Source of the DNA: DASTPP01 sp035762175
Lineage (GTDB): Bacteria; Myxococcota_A; Polyangia; Polyangiales; Polyangiaceae
Reading direction: 5' to 3'
Assembly: GCA_035762175.1 (NCBI GenBank)
Contig: DASTPP010000031.1
Location: 1 to 64,000, forward strand
DNA: 64,000 nt
Shown here: piece after piece, positions 1 through 8,748 of the stretch
Numbering within the stretch: the first letter of the stretch is position 1
How the letters are laid out: the number at the start of each line of letters is the position of its first letter
Notes under the pieces: model-generated
What the model was told of the DNA's origin: nothing
Database searches by the model: none
Seen by the model: the letters and a program-made list of their open reading frames with translations, nothing else
Translations under genes and position numbers: made by a program

Positions 1-249
1 CGTGCCCCCGGCGCCGCCCCCGCCCGCGCCCCCGCCGCCCGTGCCGCTGCCCGCGGCGCCCATGCCGCCGCCTGTACCGCCCTTACCCCCCGTCGACGAG
101 CCCGCCGAACCGCCGGCCCCCTTGTTCGGGGACCCGGGGCCAGGCGAATCGTCGTCATCGCCGCAGCCGCTGAGCACCAGCGAGCCCACGACGGCCAAGG
201 CGGCGCAAACCAGCGCCCACCGTTGAGATGGAAAACGACCTCGTGACAT
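1..249 (-). CDS. Lipoprotein, N-terminal part (gene runs off left edge)
   Basis: Reading leftward from ATG 249, 83 codons stay open to the window edge. The product starts with a lipoprotein signal peptide: a basic head (MSRGRFPSQRW), a hydrophobic core, and the lipobox LSGC. An acidic DDDD stretch and a long Gly/Ala/Ser/Thr-rich linker (GGAGGSAGSSTGGKGG type) follow, typical of surface lipoproteins of Polyangiales. The start is supported by a GAGGAGAG Shine-Dalgarno sequence at 258-265. The functional domain lies outside the window, so no function can be assigned. Confidence 0.75.
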   Translation of the reverse strand, partial: MSRGRFPSQRWALVCAALAVVGSLVLSGCGDDDDSPGPGSPNKGAGGSAGSSTGGKGGTGGGMGAAGSGTGGGGAGGGGAGGT

Positions 250-780
250 TCCGCTTTCTCTCCTCGCCCCGCACAGCCGTTCGGGGGGGCCAACCGCCGG
301 CCGAGTAGGTGCCCGGCGGGCGCAAGCTGTCAAGGTGCGGAGTGCCCACGAAGAACTTCGTAGGCAAAATTCGTGCGTCTTACATCGATGCCACGCCGAC
401 CCCATTCGACTTTGTTGGGTTGGCTAGCGTTACGCGGTGCGCCCGGCCCTTCCCTTGGGCGCTCTTGGACGCGACCGGTGGTCACGGGTAGCCTGATGCG
501 GTCAGACGCGCTCGCGCCCTCCCGCGCAAAACCCACGCTCCTCGCGTATGCCGCACGGCCGCGCGACCGCCGGGCCCTCGCCACCTCTACCTGGACCGTG
601 ACCCTCGCGTACGCCGCCCGGCTCTCGCGTGCACGACGCGCGCGGCGAGCGGTCGCAGAAGCCCGAAGCGGGTCGCTCCGCGCGTCGCCCCCGCCCGCCT
701 CAGCGGCGCGCCCCGGACCATCTTCCACCCGTGGCCCGACGGGTCGCGGAAGCCGGCGTCGACCGAGCCGTAAACGAGGG
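250..780. other. Non-coding or decayed stretch
   Basis: Upstream region of the left-edge lipoprotein gene. No reading frame here looks protein-like on either strand; those present are Arg/Ala/Pro-rich compositional shadows. The AT-richer patch at about 340-420 could hold the promoter of the lipoprotein gene, but I see no convincing -35/-10 pair. Confidence 0.4.
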
Positions 781-1017
781 CTAATCCGGGTGCTGCACCG
801 TGAGCCGTCGGCAGTCACCGCTTCGCATGTGGGTGTAGACGCGGAACCCGAGCTTCTCGACATAGAACGCGAGCGCTCCATCTTGAACGCGCACGTACAG
901 ACCGCCCACTTCGACACCCTGGCTCATGCGCCGCGTGGGCAGGTACCGGTGCGGCGGGACGCCGAAGGCCTGCTCGCACGAACGCGCGAAGTGCGCCTCG
1001 GCGAGGCGCGGCCCCGC
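781..1017 (-). pseudogene. Remnant of AraC-type regulator joined to VOC (glyoxalase-like) fragment
   Basis: On the minus strand one open frame from a TGA at 1018-1020 to the TAG at 781-783 reads first like the end of an AraC HTH (CEQAFGVPPHRYLPTRRM) and then, from ATG 927, like the start of a VOC/glyoxalase-bleomycin-resistance domain (GGLYVRVQDGALAFYVEKLG). AraC genes followed by VOC genes are common. Here the AraC part lacks its upstream sequence and the VOC part is only 48 residues, so both are scraps, apparently fused by deletion. Assignment rests on motif recognition only. Confidence 0.55.
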
Positions 1018-1673
1018 TCAGCGGACGACGAAGGTGTCGCCGGTCGCCTTCTCTAGGGCCAGGGCGAGCTGCTTTCCGACCCCCATCCGCAGCGCCGTCG
1101 GGAGCGCGTGCGGCGAGCCGTTGCCGAGGAACGCGTAGAGCAACTGCACCGCCGCCCAGCCGCCGACGAGTCTGAGCACGAGGCCCGACGCGACGGAGAA
1201 CCGGCCCCAAAACGGTGACGGGGGTGTCGGTGGCTCCGGCGCGGGACGGGCGGGCTGGGCGCGTCCGAGGTCAGCCGGCGGGGCGGGGTGGCCGAGAGCT
1301 ACCTCGCTACCGCAGAACCTGCCGATCACGAAGGCGCTTTGGACGTCCTCGAGCGGGGGCGGCGATGAGGCGACGGGCGCCGTACCAAGCCCGCCTGGCG
1401 CACGCCCTAGCCGTCGCAGCCCAGCATCGGGACGGTGAGCTCGGTCGGCGGCGCGAACGCCCAGCCCTTCGAGCGCATGAGCCCGTCGGGCCAGCTCCGA
1501 TCGACCTTGCCGTCGCCGTCGACGTCGCCCGCCGACGCGGGGGCGAATTCGACGTCGCCCGCCGACGCGGAGGCGAATTCGTGCCCCTCGGGGCCCAGGG
1601 CCGGCACGAGGGCCTTGCCTGTTTGCTCCCACGCGTGGCCAGGGGGTGCGCACCTTTGTCCCAAGAAGAGCAC
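1018..1673 (-). pseudogene. Possible decayed hypothetical gene(s), FG-GAP/EF-hand-like motif
   Basis: Two overlapping minus-strand frames look partly protein-like. One (1407-1673) contains a Ca-loop-like GDVDGDGKVD followed by RSWPDGLMRSKGWAFAPP, as in FG-GAP/VCBS proteins, and ends GCDG*. The other (stop at 1018) ends with a hydrophobic segment (SVASGLVLRLVGGWAAVQLL). They may be two broken genes or one gene split by a frameshift near 1400. The FG-GAP-like part contains a 10-residue repeat encoded by a 30-bp tandem duplication. No start site is convincing. Confidence 0.3.
1521..1580. repeat. 30-bp tandem duplication
   Basis: Two adjacent 30-bp copies (1521-1550 and 1551-1580) differ at a single base. 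Each starts GACGTCGCCCGCCGACGCGG and ends GGCGAATTC. On the minus strand it encodes a duplicated 10-residue segment (EFA-ASAGDV type) of the decayed FG-GAP-like frame. Confidence 0.85.
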
Positions 1674-1728
1674 TCCGAGCGCCTCGTCGCGCCCGAAGGC
1701 GCCTCCGCGCGCCGTTTCCGGGCGCCAT

Positions 1729-2104
1729 CGCGGCAGAAATGCCGTCGCCGCCGTCGTCGGCGCCCCGCGGTCGTTGGTACGAGGTGTGCTTATCCTTCCG
1801 GGTAAGCGCGCCCGGGGAAGGGCACCACGGCCGGCGCCCCCCCCCAGCCCCGCTCGCGCTGACAGCTTAATTCAATCGCCTTGCTTTGGGGGGCCGCCCG
1901 CGCTCGCAACGCCGAGCCGCGAACGCGCCCCGGCCGGCGCGGCCCGGCCCCTGTCCCGGGGTCACGGCCCTCTTCACCGACACCCGTACGATCTTCGCTT
2001 GCCCTTCGCCCCTTGCCGTGCGCCTCGCCTCGCCGGGCGGGGCGCTCTGCCGTCCGCCGCCTTATCTGGGCCCTTCGCGGCCTCACTTCCCCTTCGACCT
2101 AGCT
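1729..2104. other. Intergenic, upstream of lipoprotein gene
   Basis: No credible gene on either strand. It should carry the promoter of the lipoprotein gene starting at 2118; no promoter motif could be named. Confidence 0.35.
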
Positions 2105-2117
2105 GGAGAATCGTACC

Positions 2118-2882
2118 ATGACCAACGCCTCCGTCCTTCGCCGAGTCCGCGCTTCGCTCGTCCTCTTGTCCGCCGTTGTCTTGCCGGCGTTGGCGCTCGG
2201 CGCCTGCGCCGACGGCGGCGCGGGTAGCTCTTCCGGCAGTAGCGCCGGCGACGCCACCTCGACCCCGGTCGCCGGGGCTGGGGCGGTCGAGTTGTTGCTC
2301 GGCGACCCCGACTCTCCGGTCACGCAGCAAGTGACCGTGCCGGGCGCGCGCAACCTCCGGGTGTCGGTCGTGGCGTTCGACAACATCGTCGACGATCTGT
2401 TCGTCCGCGACGGCGCCAGGACGACCATCGCCCGCCTTTCGGACAACGACCGCGACGACGGGTTCTTGCCCTACGAGATCATCGTGGCCGGCGACACGAC
2501 CTTTCTCACGGCGGGGGGGCTCGGCGCCGCGCGCGTCGTGGTCGAAGATGCTGGCGACGTGCGCCCCGACAACGAATGGATTACCGACAAGTTCCCCGCG
2601 TTCCAGGCCAGCCGCAAGACCTTCCGGCTGCCGGGCGCCAAGGGCTTGCGCGTCAAGTTCGAGCTGGGGGTCTTCTTCCCCGAGGGCAGTAACGGCAAGG
2701 TGCGCCTCGAGAGCGAGGCCGGCGTGCTCGAGCTCGGCGAAGAAGACACCGTTCAGGTCGGCCGGGGCGACGTCAACGACAACCTGTTCCGCGTGCCCGG
2801 CGACACCGTCACCATTTCGGTCGACACGCTGGCCAACATGAACTTTCCGTTCAATATCACCGAAGACAAGGCCCTGCGCTGA
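2118..2882 (+). CDS. Hypothetical lipoprotein
   Basis: A 254-residue protein with an N-terminal lipoprotein signal: basic start, hydrophobic core, lipobox ALGAC at about residues 26-30, then a Ser/Gly-rich linker (GGAGSSSGSSAGD). The mature part is a mostly beta, acidic domain with two similar blocks (VTQQVTVPGARNLRVSVVAF and KTFRLPGAKGLRVKFELGVF), suggesting an internally duplicated beta-sandwich. A GGAGA ribosome site lies at 2105-2109. Probably a surface- or periplasm-exposed protein. I recognise no family. Convergent with the LysR gene downstream. Confidence 0.8.
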   Translation: MTNASVLRRVRASLVLLSAVVLPALALGACADGGAGSSSGSSAGDATSTPVAGAGAVELLLGDPDSPVTQQVTVPGARNLRVSVVAFDNIVDDLFVRDGARTTIARLSDNDRDDGFLPYEIIVAGDTTFLTAGGLGAARVVVEDAGDVRPDNEWITDKFPAFQASRKTFRLPGAKGLRVKFELGVFFPEGSNGKVRLESEAGVLELGEEDTVQVGRGDVNDNLFRVPGDTVTISVDTLANMNFPFNITEDKALR

Positions 2883-2983
2883 GCGACCGCGCGCGCCACG
2901 GCGTCGGCTCGGGCGAGGTGGGCGGCCCGGGCGGCGCAGCGCCGCCCGCCTGCCCCGACGGCGCACCGGCGGGCGGCGCGTGC

Positions 2984-4018
2984 CTACGCCCCTTTCGACC
3001 TGCCTCGCCCCGAGGCCCTGACCGCGCCCCCTTTGACCTGCTTCGCCGAAGGCGTAGGCCAACGCCGGGGCCCCCCGCCGTCGGCCGCCGAGGTCGATTC
3101 GGCCGCCAGCGTTTGTGCCTGGCGCTCGACGAGCTCGCGCAGCCACCGATGGGCCGGATCATGCTGCGACCGCGGGTGCCAAACCATGTGGCTCTCGACG
3201 GCAGCGATCTCGGGGGGCGCCGGCACGATCGTGAGCTCGAGATAGCGCCGGGCCTCGTTGGCGAGCCCCACGGGCGCCGTGACCACGAGGTCAGAGCGGG
3301 CCGCCAGAAAGGGCGCGGTGACGAAGTGCGACAGGCACAGCACCGCCTCGCGCTTCAGCCCGTGTCGGGCCAGCAGATCGTCGACCGGCCCGCCCGGCGT
3401 GCCCCCGGGGGAGATGAGCACGTGCGACAGGGCGGCATACGAGGCCAAGGTGAGCGGTCGGCGCAGCCCGGGGTGCCCCGCACGGCCAAGCACGACGAAG
3501 CCCTCGCGGCCCAAGCTGCGGCGGAGCAACGTGCCGGTGGCGGGCACGCTCGCCGCGCCGATCGCGAGGTCGACGGCGCCCGATTCGAGCCGGGCACCGA
3601 GGCGTGGGCCGGGCGGTTCGATGGCGATCGAGATGCCGGGCGCCTCGCGCCGCAGCACCTTCAGCGCCCGGGGAATGACCCGAAACTCAACGTAGTCGAC
3701 CGTCGCGATGACGAACCGCCGCTTCGACGAGCGGGGCTCGAACGTCGCGCCCGCGCGCACCGCCGCGCGCACGTCGCTCAGCGCCTGGCGCAGCGGCGCC
3801 GCCATCGCCTCGGCCCGTGCGGTCGGCACCAGCCCGGCGCGCCCCCCCACGAGCAAGGGGTCATCGAGCCGTTCGCGGAGCGCCCGCAGCTTGTGACTCA
3901 TCGCCGACGGGGTGACCCCGAGCCGGCGCGCGGCGCGGGTCACGCTCCGCTCGTCGAGCAGCAGATCGAGCGCGGCGAGCAAGTCGAGATCGAGCGGCGC
4001 CTCGTTAGTATTGCTCAT
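2984..4018 (-). CDS. LysR-family transcriptional regulator
   Basis: About 344 residues from the ATG at 4018 (MSNTNEAPLDL); a more upstream in-frame start at 4036 is possible. The N-terminus is the LysR winged HTH (LLDERSVTRAARRLGVTPSA, then MSHKLRALRERLDDPLLVGG), followed by the LysR effector-binding domain. It resembles the NodD/NahR-like subgroup of LTTRs. The Pro/Gly/Arg-rich tail after TLAAESTS is probably extra and lies in duplicated DNA (2987-3047). It is divergent from the beta-barrel gene at 4077 with a 58-bp gap, the usual arrangement for an LTTR and a target gene. Effector unknown. Confidence 0.9.
   Translation of the reverse strand: MSNTNEAPLDLDLLAALDLLLDERSVTRAARRLGVTPSAMSHKLRALRERLDDPLLVGGRAGLVPTARAEAMAAPLRQALSDVRAAVRAGATFEPRSSKRRFVIATVDYVEFRVIPRALKVLRREAPGISIAIEPPGPRLGARLESGAVDLAIGAASVPATGTLLRRSLGREGFVVLGRAGHPGLRRPLTLASYAALSHVLISPGGTPGGPVDDLLARHGLKREAVLCLSHFVTAPFLAARSDLVVTAPVGLANEARRYLELTIVPAPPEIAAVESHMVWHPRSQHDPAHRWLRELVERQAQTLAAESTSAADGGGPRRWPTPSAKQVKGGAVRASGRGRSKGA
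2987..3047. repeat. Imperfect 23-bp direct repeat at the 3' end of the LysR gene
   Basis: Copies at 2987-3009 and 3025-3047 differ at three of 23 positions and are 38 bp apart. Outside them GCCTACGCC (2982-2990) is inverted relative to GGCGTAGGC (3051-3059). The repeat makes up the low-complexity C-terminal tail of the regulator. Confidence 0.7.
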
Positions 4019-4076
4019 GATGACCGTGAGTAGCATTAACTGGCCTCAACGACGAGCCCACGGCACCTTCCGGGGT

Positions 4077-4904
4077 ATGAGCTCTCTGCCCCGCAGGGCG
4101 CGCGGCTGGGCGGTACGCCGCGGCCGCGCCCTTGGCCTCGCCGCCGCTCTCGCGGCCCACCCCGCCCTCGCTGGCGATCCGCCGACTCTCGCGTCGGGGG
4201 GCCCCGTCAGCGATCCATCCGACGCCGCCGCTGCGGGCCTCGCCGGCGCGCCGCCGAACGCTGCGCCCGCGAGCGCTCCGCCGACCTCTGCGCCCGCGGG
4301 CACGCTGCACGCGCTCGGCGTGCAGGGGGGCTGGTCGAACGTCGACGCGGGCGCCGGCCTCTCGTACCGGGTTCGCTTGCCGGGCGGCACGCAGTTCGGG
4401 CTCGACGCCCGCTACGCGTCCTTGCGCGAAGGCTATATCAGCGGTTATGCCGTCGAGAGCGGCGCCGCGCTCGCGGGGTCGGCGGTCGCGATGATCCCGT
4501 GGGCGCGCTTCGGGCCGGTCGATCTCGACGTGCGGCTTTCGGCCGGCGCGCGCGCCCTCGACGCCGACGAGACCCGTTCGCCCGATCGCAGCTCGACGGC
4601 GCTGACGACCGACTTCGGCCCCGTCGTCAACGTGCACGCCGCCCCCTGGCTGACGCTGCGCACGGGCTGGCTCAACGTCGTCAACCTCCAGCTCGCGCCC
4701 GCCACCGACCTCGACGCGCTCGGCCAGATCGTGCTCGCCGGGGTCGCCGTCCCGGTCGGCGATCGGCTGCTCGCGCACGCCGACTTCGAGACGGGGGGGC
4801 TCTTCGGATACGACGGCGACGGCGGCAAGTACCTCACCCGCGTGAGCGTGGGGCTGCGCTGGGTGCTCGGCGAGTCGGGCGGGCGCCCCTGGACGACCTT
4901 CTGA
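4077..4904 (+). CDS. Predicted outer-membrane beta-barrel protein
   Basis: A 275-residue protein starting at ATG 4077 (MSSLPRRARGWAVRRGRALG), with a Sec signal peptide ending near HPALAGD. An Ala/Pro-rich linker follows, then alternating amphipathic strands (SYRVRLPGGTQFGLDARYA, VRLSAGARALDAD, LTRVSVGLRWVLGE) and a C-terminal Phe (WTTF), all hallmarks of an outer-membrane barrel. It sits 17 bp before the next secreted protein and divergent from the LysR gene, so the pair may be LysR-regulated. Specific family not recognised. Confidence 0.75.
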   Translation: MSSLPRRARGWAVRRGRALGLAAALAAHPALAGDPPTLASGGPVSDPSDAAAAGLAGAPPNAAPASAPPTSAPAGTLHALGVQGGWSNVDAGAGLSYRVRLPGGTQFGLDARYASLREGYISGYAVESGAALAGSAVAMIPWARFGPVDLDVRLSAGARALDADETRSPDRSSTALTTDFGPVVNVHAAPWLTLRTGWLNVVNLQLAPATDLDALGQIVLAGVAVPVGDRLLAHADFETGGLFGYDGDGGKYLTRVSVGLRWVLGESGGRPWTTF

Positions 4905-4921
4905 TCGAGGCAGACGACATC

Positions 4922-5623
4922 ATGAACATCGCGCACATCGCTTCGCTCTCTGCGGGTCTCCTCGCCCTGTCGCTCGCGCCCCGCTCCGCGCGTGCCGAGG
5001 CGGCTCCCGTTGCGCCCGCCCCCGCCGCGCCCGCCGTCGGGGCCTTCGTCGGCGTCGAATGGCGCGGGATGGCGCTCGCCGACCACCTCTCGCACGGGCC
5101 GGGCTTCCAGGCGGGGGTGCTGCTGTTCGGCGGCCACCTGAAGCTCGGCCTCGCCGGCTTCGCTCGCCCGGGGCCGATCAACCCGGCCACGTTCGACGTG
5201 GTGCCCGCCGGCGGCGCGACGTACAAGGGCCAGCAGCGGGTGGCGCTCCGATCGGACGGCGGCCTGGTCGGCTTGCTCGTCGCGCCGGTGTTCGACGTGC
5301 CCGGCACCGACGCGCTCGCGCTCGAATTGCCGGTCATCGTCGGGCAGGGCGGGTTCGGGTTTTACCTGAGCGGCGACGACCGCGAGACGCCCGACGGGCG
5401 CAAGCCGAGCGCTTGGGAAAACGAGCTGCTCGACGGGCGCGATTCGAGCTTTGCGCTGGGCCTCGACCTCGGCGTGCGGCTCGCATTCAAACCGGCGAGC
5501 GCGCGCTGGGTGCGCCCCTACGTCGGCGCGCACTACACGACCGTGTTTGGCTACGACACGTACGTGAAAGACGCCTACGCCGGCTTCGGGGTGGCGGCAG
5601 GGGTGCAGTTCGGCACGTTCTGA
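4922..5623 (+). CDS. Predicted secreted/outer-membrane beta-barrel protein
   Basis: A 233-residue protein from ATG 4922 with a clear signal peptide (MNIAHIASLSAGLLALSLAP, cleavage near ARAEA), then alternating strands and C-terminal QFGTF. The final aromatic residue and strands such as FALGLDLGVRLAFKP and YAGFGVAAGVQFGTF indicate an outer-membrane barrel. Only 17 bp separate it from the preceding barrel-like gene, so both probably share an mRNA. Function unknown. Confidence 0.75.
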   Translation: MNIAHIASLSAGLLALSLAPRSARAEAAPVAPAPAAPAVGAFVGVEWRGMALADHLSHGPGFQAGVLLFGGHLKLGLAGFARPGPINPATFDVVPAGGATYKGQQRVALRSDGGLVGLLVAPVFDVPGTDALALELPVIVGQGGFGFYLSGDDRETPDGRKPSAWENELLDGRDSSFALGLDLGVRLAFKPASARWVRPYVGAHYTTVFGYDTYVKDAYAGFGVAAGVQFGTF

Positions 5624-5945
5624 GCGATGGGCCGCAACCTTTTTCGTAAAACCCCGGTTGCCTTCTCGCGGCGCAAGGCCCTACCAGATGGGGTCGCCGA
5701 CCGGGTACGGCGCTTCGGAGACGAGCTCGCGTCGCTAACGCGTCGCTTGGTGAAGCGGGGCTCATGACGCGAGCACGCTGACGTCGAGCTGGCGGCGCAT
5801 TCCGCCATTGCTGAAAAACCACCGCAGCTTCCCGAAGGGTCGCGCCCGAGTACGCCGAAAATGGCGCTTTCCATGGGGGCGTGCCGTGTCTCTGCCGTAG
5901 GCCTCGCGGTTGACAGCAGACCGTGGGCCAGGCAAATTTACGTTT
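5624..5945. other. Intergenic region with a possible promoter
   Basis: No coding frame is convincing in this 320-bp stretch. Its right end holds the TTGACA element described separately. Confidence 0.5.
5910..5938 (+). promoter_or_regulatory. Putative sigma-70-like promoter
   Basis: A perfect TTGACA at 5910-5915 is followed by a 17-nt spacer and CAAATT at 5933-5938 in a local AT-rich patch. A start of transcription about 7 nt downstream would fall at or beside ATG 5946, implying a leaderless or nearly leaderless mRNA. No Shine-Dalgarno sequence precedes that ATG, which agrees. Confidence 0.4.
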
Positions 5946-6209
5946 ATGAAATTTATGCCCGCCAAGCTCTTCCATGCCGTCGTTGTCACGGGTGCCGCGC
6001 TCACGGCGGCGTGCGCGGGTACCGACGAAGGTACCGACGAGGGTTCGCCCCCCGACGAGGCGGCGGTGGTCGCCGACGGGCAGGCCGACGACGCGGCCCC
6101 CGCCGACGACGCGGTCGACGCGATCGGCGCGGGCGTCGAGACGACGGCCGGCGGCACGTGCCCGCCCGGCTCCGAGCGTCCCTACCCGCCCTGTTTTTGG
6201 ATCCTCTGA
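5946..6209 (+). CDS. Small lipoprotein-like precursor with Cys-Pro-rich tail
   Basis: An 87-residue product: MKFMPAKLFHAVVVTGAALT followed by AAC (a near-lipobox without Leu at -3), then a very acidic linker (GTDEGTDEGSPPDEAAVVAD, many Asp-Asp-Ala) and an abrupt, compositionally different tail, CPPGSERPYPPCFWIL. It ends 3 bp before the ferritin-like gene, so the two are almost certainly co-transcribed and coupled. It may be a small lipoprotein partner of the di-iron protein or a substrate peptide whose Cys/aromatic tail is the business end. The second reading is inference. Start could also be ATG 5955. Confidence 0.65.
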   Translation: MKFMPAKLFHAVVVTGAALTAACAGTDEGTDEGSPPDEAAVVADGQADDAAPADDAVDAIGAGVETTAGGTCPPGSERPYPPCFWIL

Positions 6210-6212
6210 ATC

Positions 6213-6974
6213 ATGGGGGTCGATCTGCCGTTCGACGACTCGTCCGTCGCGGCACTCTCGGGCGCGCAGCGCGCCGCGATCGCGGGGCACTGGGGGCGCC
6301 GGGCGCGCGCCGAGCTGCAGGTGGGGCGCGCGTTCGCGGCGATGGTGCCGGTCTTGCGCGAGCGGCGGGCGTCGCGCGCCGTCCTCGATCGCCTCGAGCG
6401 CGGGGCCGACGAAGAAGAGCGCCACTCCGAGCTTTGCGTGCGTCTCGCCGAGACGTACGCGGGGGGGCCCGTCCAGCGCCCGCAGGTCGACTCGGTCGTG
6501 TTGCCGCGCTTCGACGTCGGTGACGAGGCGCTCGAGTGCACGCTGCTCGTGGCCGGCATGTGCTGCATCAACGAGACGGTCGCCACCGCGTGGATCAGCT
6601 CCTGCCTCGCCGCGGCCGAGGCGCCGCTCGCGGTGGCGGCCAATCGCTTCCATTTGCGCGATGAAATCGAGCACGCGCGGCTCGGCTGGGCGCACCTCGC
6701 GTCCGAGGTCGTCAGCGACAAGACCCGCCGCGCCCTGGGCCTTTGTTTGCCCAAGCTGCTCGAGGCCAACGCCTCCGGTTGGGAGCGAAAAGACCCCTTT
6801 CTTCCCGACGAAGGGGTACCCACGCACGGCCACCTGCCGCACGAGGTGTCGCGCGGCGTGTACAACGAAGCGGTCGCCGACCTGGTGTTGCCCGGCTTCG
6901 CCCATGTCGGGGTCGACGTCGGCCCCGCGCGGGCGTGGCTCCGGGCGAGGCGCTCGCCGCCGACGGCGGCCTGA
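6213..6974 (+). CDS. Ferritin-like (putative di-iron) protein
   Basis: A 253-residue, mainly helical soluble protein. Two metal-ligand-like ExxH motifs are visible, EEERHSELC (near residue 70) and RDEIEHARLGW (near residue 150), with the intervening acidic helix MCCINETVATAWI. This spacing fits the four-helix ferritin-like/AurF-type di-iron superfamily. No signal peptide, so probably cytoplasmic. It follows the small Cys-tailed lipoprotein by 3 bp, and a second ferritin-like gene lies about 200 bp downstream. An oxidase, oxygenase or stress role is inferred; the substrate is unknown. Confidence 0.7.
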   Translation: MGVDLPFDDSSVAALSGAQRAAIAGHWGRRARAELQVGRAFAAMVPVLRERRASRAVLDRLERGADEEERHSELCVRLAETYAGGPVQRPQVDSVVLPRFDVGDEALECTLLVAGMCCINETVATAWISSCLAAAEAPLAVAANRFHLRDEIEHARLGWAHLASEVVSDKTRRALGLCLPKLLEANASGWERKDPFLPDEGVPTHGHLPHEVSRGVYNEAVADLVLPGFAHVGVDVGPARAWLRARRSPPTAA

Positions 6975-7181
6975 GCCAAGCGTTCGCCCCCGACGGAAGT
7001 CGGGGGCCGCCCGCCGCGCCCGGCCCGGTTCTTGGTCCGAACAAGAACAGCTGGTATGAGTCACCACCCGTCCCGCCCTGACGCGCAGGCCGTGCATGGC
7101 ACATTTGGCACAGAGGCGGGCGACGGCCGCCCGCGTTTTTACGGCCCCGGGCGTGGCATCGTTCTTGCGGTATTCGCCTTC

Positions 7182-8615
7182 ATGCGAGTACCGCCTCTTC
7201 GCTCGGTCTTCTCGTCCATCTTGCTCGGCCAGCTTGGGCTCGCCTCCACGCTGAGCGGTTGTTTTCTGACCGTCGAGCCCGACGAGCCGGGCGATACCTC
7301 GGGGTCGGCCGGGGTATCGGGCAGGGCGGGCTCGGGCGGCAGCGGCGGCACGGGCGGCAGCGGCGGCACGGGCGGCAGCGGCGGCGGGTTCGTCATTTCG
7401 TCCGAGGGCTTCGCGCCCTTCGACTGCCAGACCGCGCTGCCGGGCGCCGCGGCGGCGCTCGACGTCGACTCGATCGAGCTCTGGCGCAAGTCGGGGTACG
7501 CCGACGTCGGCTCGAAGCTCGAGTCGGACGGGGCACCTTGCCTCGGCGCGCCCGCCGAGAGCGCCTGCCTCGAGGCCCTCGAGCAAGCACGCAACGCAGT
7601 CTGGAGCGAAGGCCTCTTGGTTCAAGGCGAGGGCGGGCAGGACGCCGAGCGCTTCGTCGTCACCAAGGGCGGCGCGGTGATCTTGGTCGCCAACCAGCTC
7701 GAGCTCGGGCGGCTCATTCTGCCCGTCGACGCGCCCGAGAAGCTGCGCCTCTCGATTCGCTACCAATTGACAGAGCCCTATTGCCAGTTTCTTCGCCGGG
7801 CCGAGGGGGGCTACGAGCTCATCGCCGACGTTACCACCGGGGGCCACTCGTGCGACCTCTGGGTGCAGCGTCAGCTTCTCGGCGTCTCCAGCGAGGGCGA
7901 GGTGGCGCTACTCGCGGCCGAAGACCCCAGAAACCTGCAGTGCGGCGGGCGCCGCCCGGCGGGCCTCTCGGCGCAGGCGCTGGGGTCGTCGGGCGGGCTG
8001 TCGCGCTACCTCGAGCGGCAGGCGTACCTCGAGGCGGCGTCGGTCGAGGCCTTCGAGCGCATGGCCCGCGAGCTCGCGTCGTTCGGCGCCCCGCGCGGGC
8101 TCGTCGAGCAGACCCGACGCGCCCGCGAAGACGAGGTGCGCCACCACGCGCTGCTCGTCTCGCTCGGCCGCCGCTTCGACCCGTCGTTCGCCTGCCAGCC
8201 CCCCGGGGCCGAGCCCGCCCGGCCCCGCTCGCTCTTCGAGTTCGCGCTCGAGAACGCGGTCGAGGGCTGCGTGCGCGAGACCTGGGGCGCGCTCGTCGCG
8301 CGCCACCAGGCGGCCCGCGCCCGCGACGGGGCCGTGCTCTTCGCCTGCGCGCTCATCGCCGACGACGAGACGCGGCACGCCGAGCTCTCGTGGGCGACGC
8401 ACGCGTGGCTGCTCGGGCGCCTCGGCGAGGGCGAGCGGCGCGCGATCGACGAGGCGATGGCGCGCGCGGCGCACGAGCTGCTCGCGGGCGCGCTCGGGGG
8501 CGACGGGCTCGACGAGGGCGAGCGGGGGCTGCTCGGCCTGCCCTCGCCCGACGAGGCCCTCGCGCTGCTCGAGCGGCTGCGCGAGGCGCTCTGGTCGAGG
8601 CCCCTCGCGGCCTGA
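7182..8615 (+). CDS. Lipoprotein with C-terminal ferritin-like domain
   Basis: 477 residues from ATG 7182 (MRVPPLRSVFSSILLG). Signal peptide with lipobox LSGC, Gly/Ser-rich linker (GSGGSGGTGGSGGTGGSGGG), a middle domain of unknown type (about residues 65-260), and a ferritin-like four-helix domain (about 270-460). That domain contains YLEAASVEAFERM, EDEVRHHALL, ENAVEGCVRE and DDETRHAELSW, so all four helices supply Glu/His ligands of a di-iron site. Membrane-anchored ferritin-like proteins of this architecture occur in Polyangiales. It is related in fold, not closely in sequence, to the gene at 6213. Role unknown, possibly metal or oxidative-stress handling at the envelope. Confidence 0.8.
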   Translation: MRVPPLRSVFSSILLGQLGLASTLSGCFLTVEPDEPGDTSGSAGVSGRAGSGGSGGTGGSGGTGGSGGGFVISSEGFAPFDCQTALPGAAAALDVDSIELWRKSGYADVGSKLESDGAPCLGAPAESACLEALEQARNAVWSEGLLVQGEGGQDAERFVVTKGGAVILVANQLELGRLILPVDAPEKLRLSIRYQLTEPYCQFLRRAEGGYELIADVTTGGHSCDLWVQRQLLGVSSEGEVALLAAEDPRNLQCGGRRPAGLSAQALGSSGGLSRYLERQAYLEAASVEAFERMARELASFGAPRGLVEQTRRAREDEVRHHALLVSLGRRFDPSFACQPPGAEPARPRSLFEFALENAVEGCVRETWGALVARHQAARARDGAVLFACALIADDETRHAELSWATHAWLLGRLGEGERRAIDEAMARAAHELLAGALGGDGLDEGERGLLGLPSPDEALALLERLREALWSRPLAA

Positions 8616-8748
8616 GCGGGCGGCACTCGGCGGCGGTGGCCCCGCGCCGGCGCGCCCCGGGGGGGACGCGGGCGCTCGCCAGGCCGGGGTTACGGGCACG
8701 CGTCAGCGCGGGCAGGCGCCGCGGGGCGGGCGGCAGCGGGGTGCGGGG

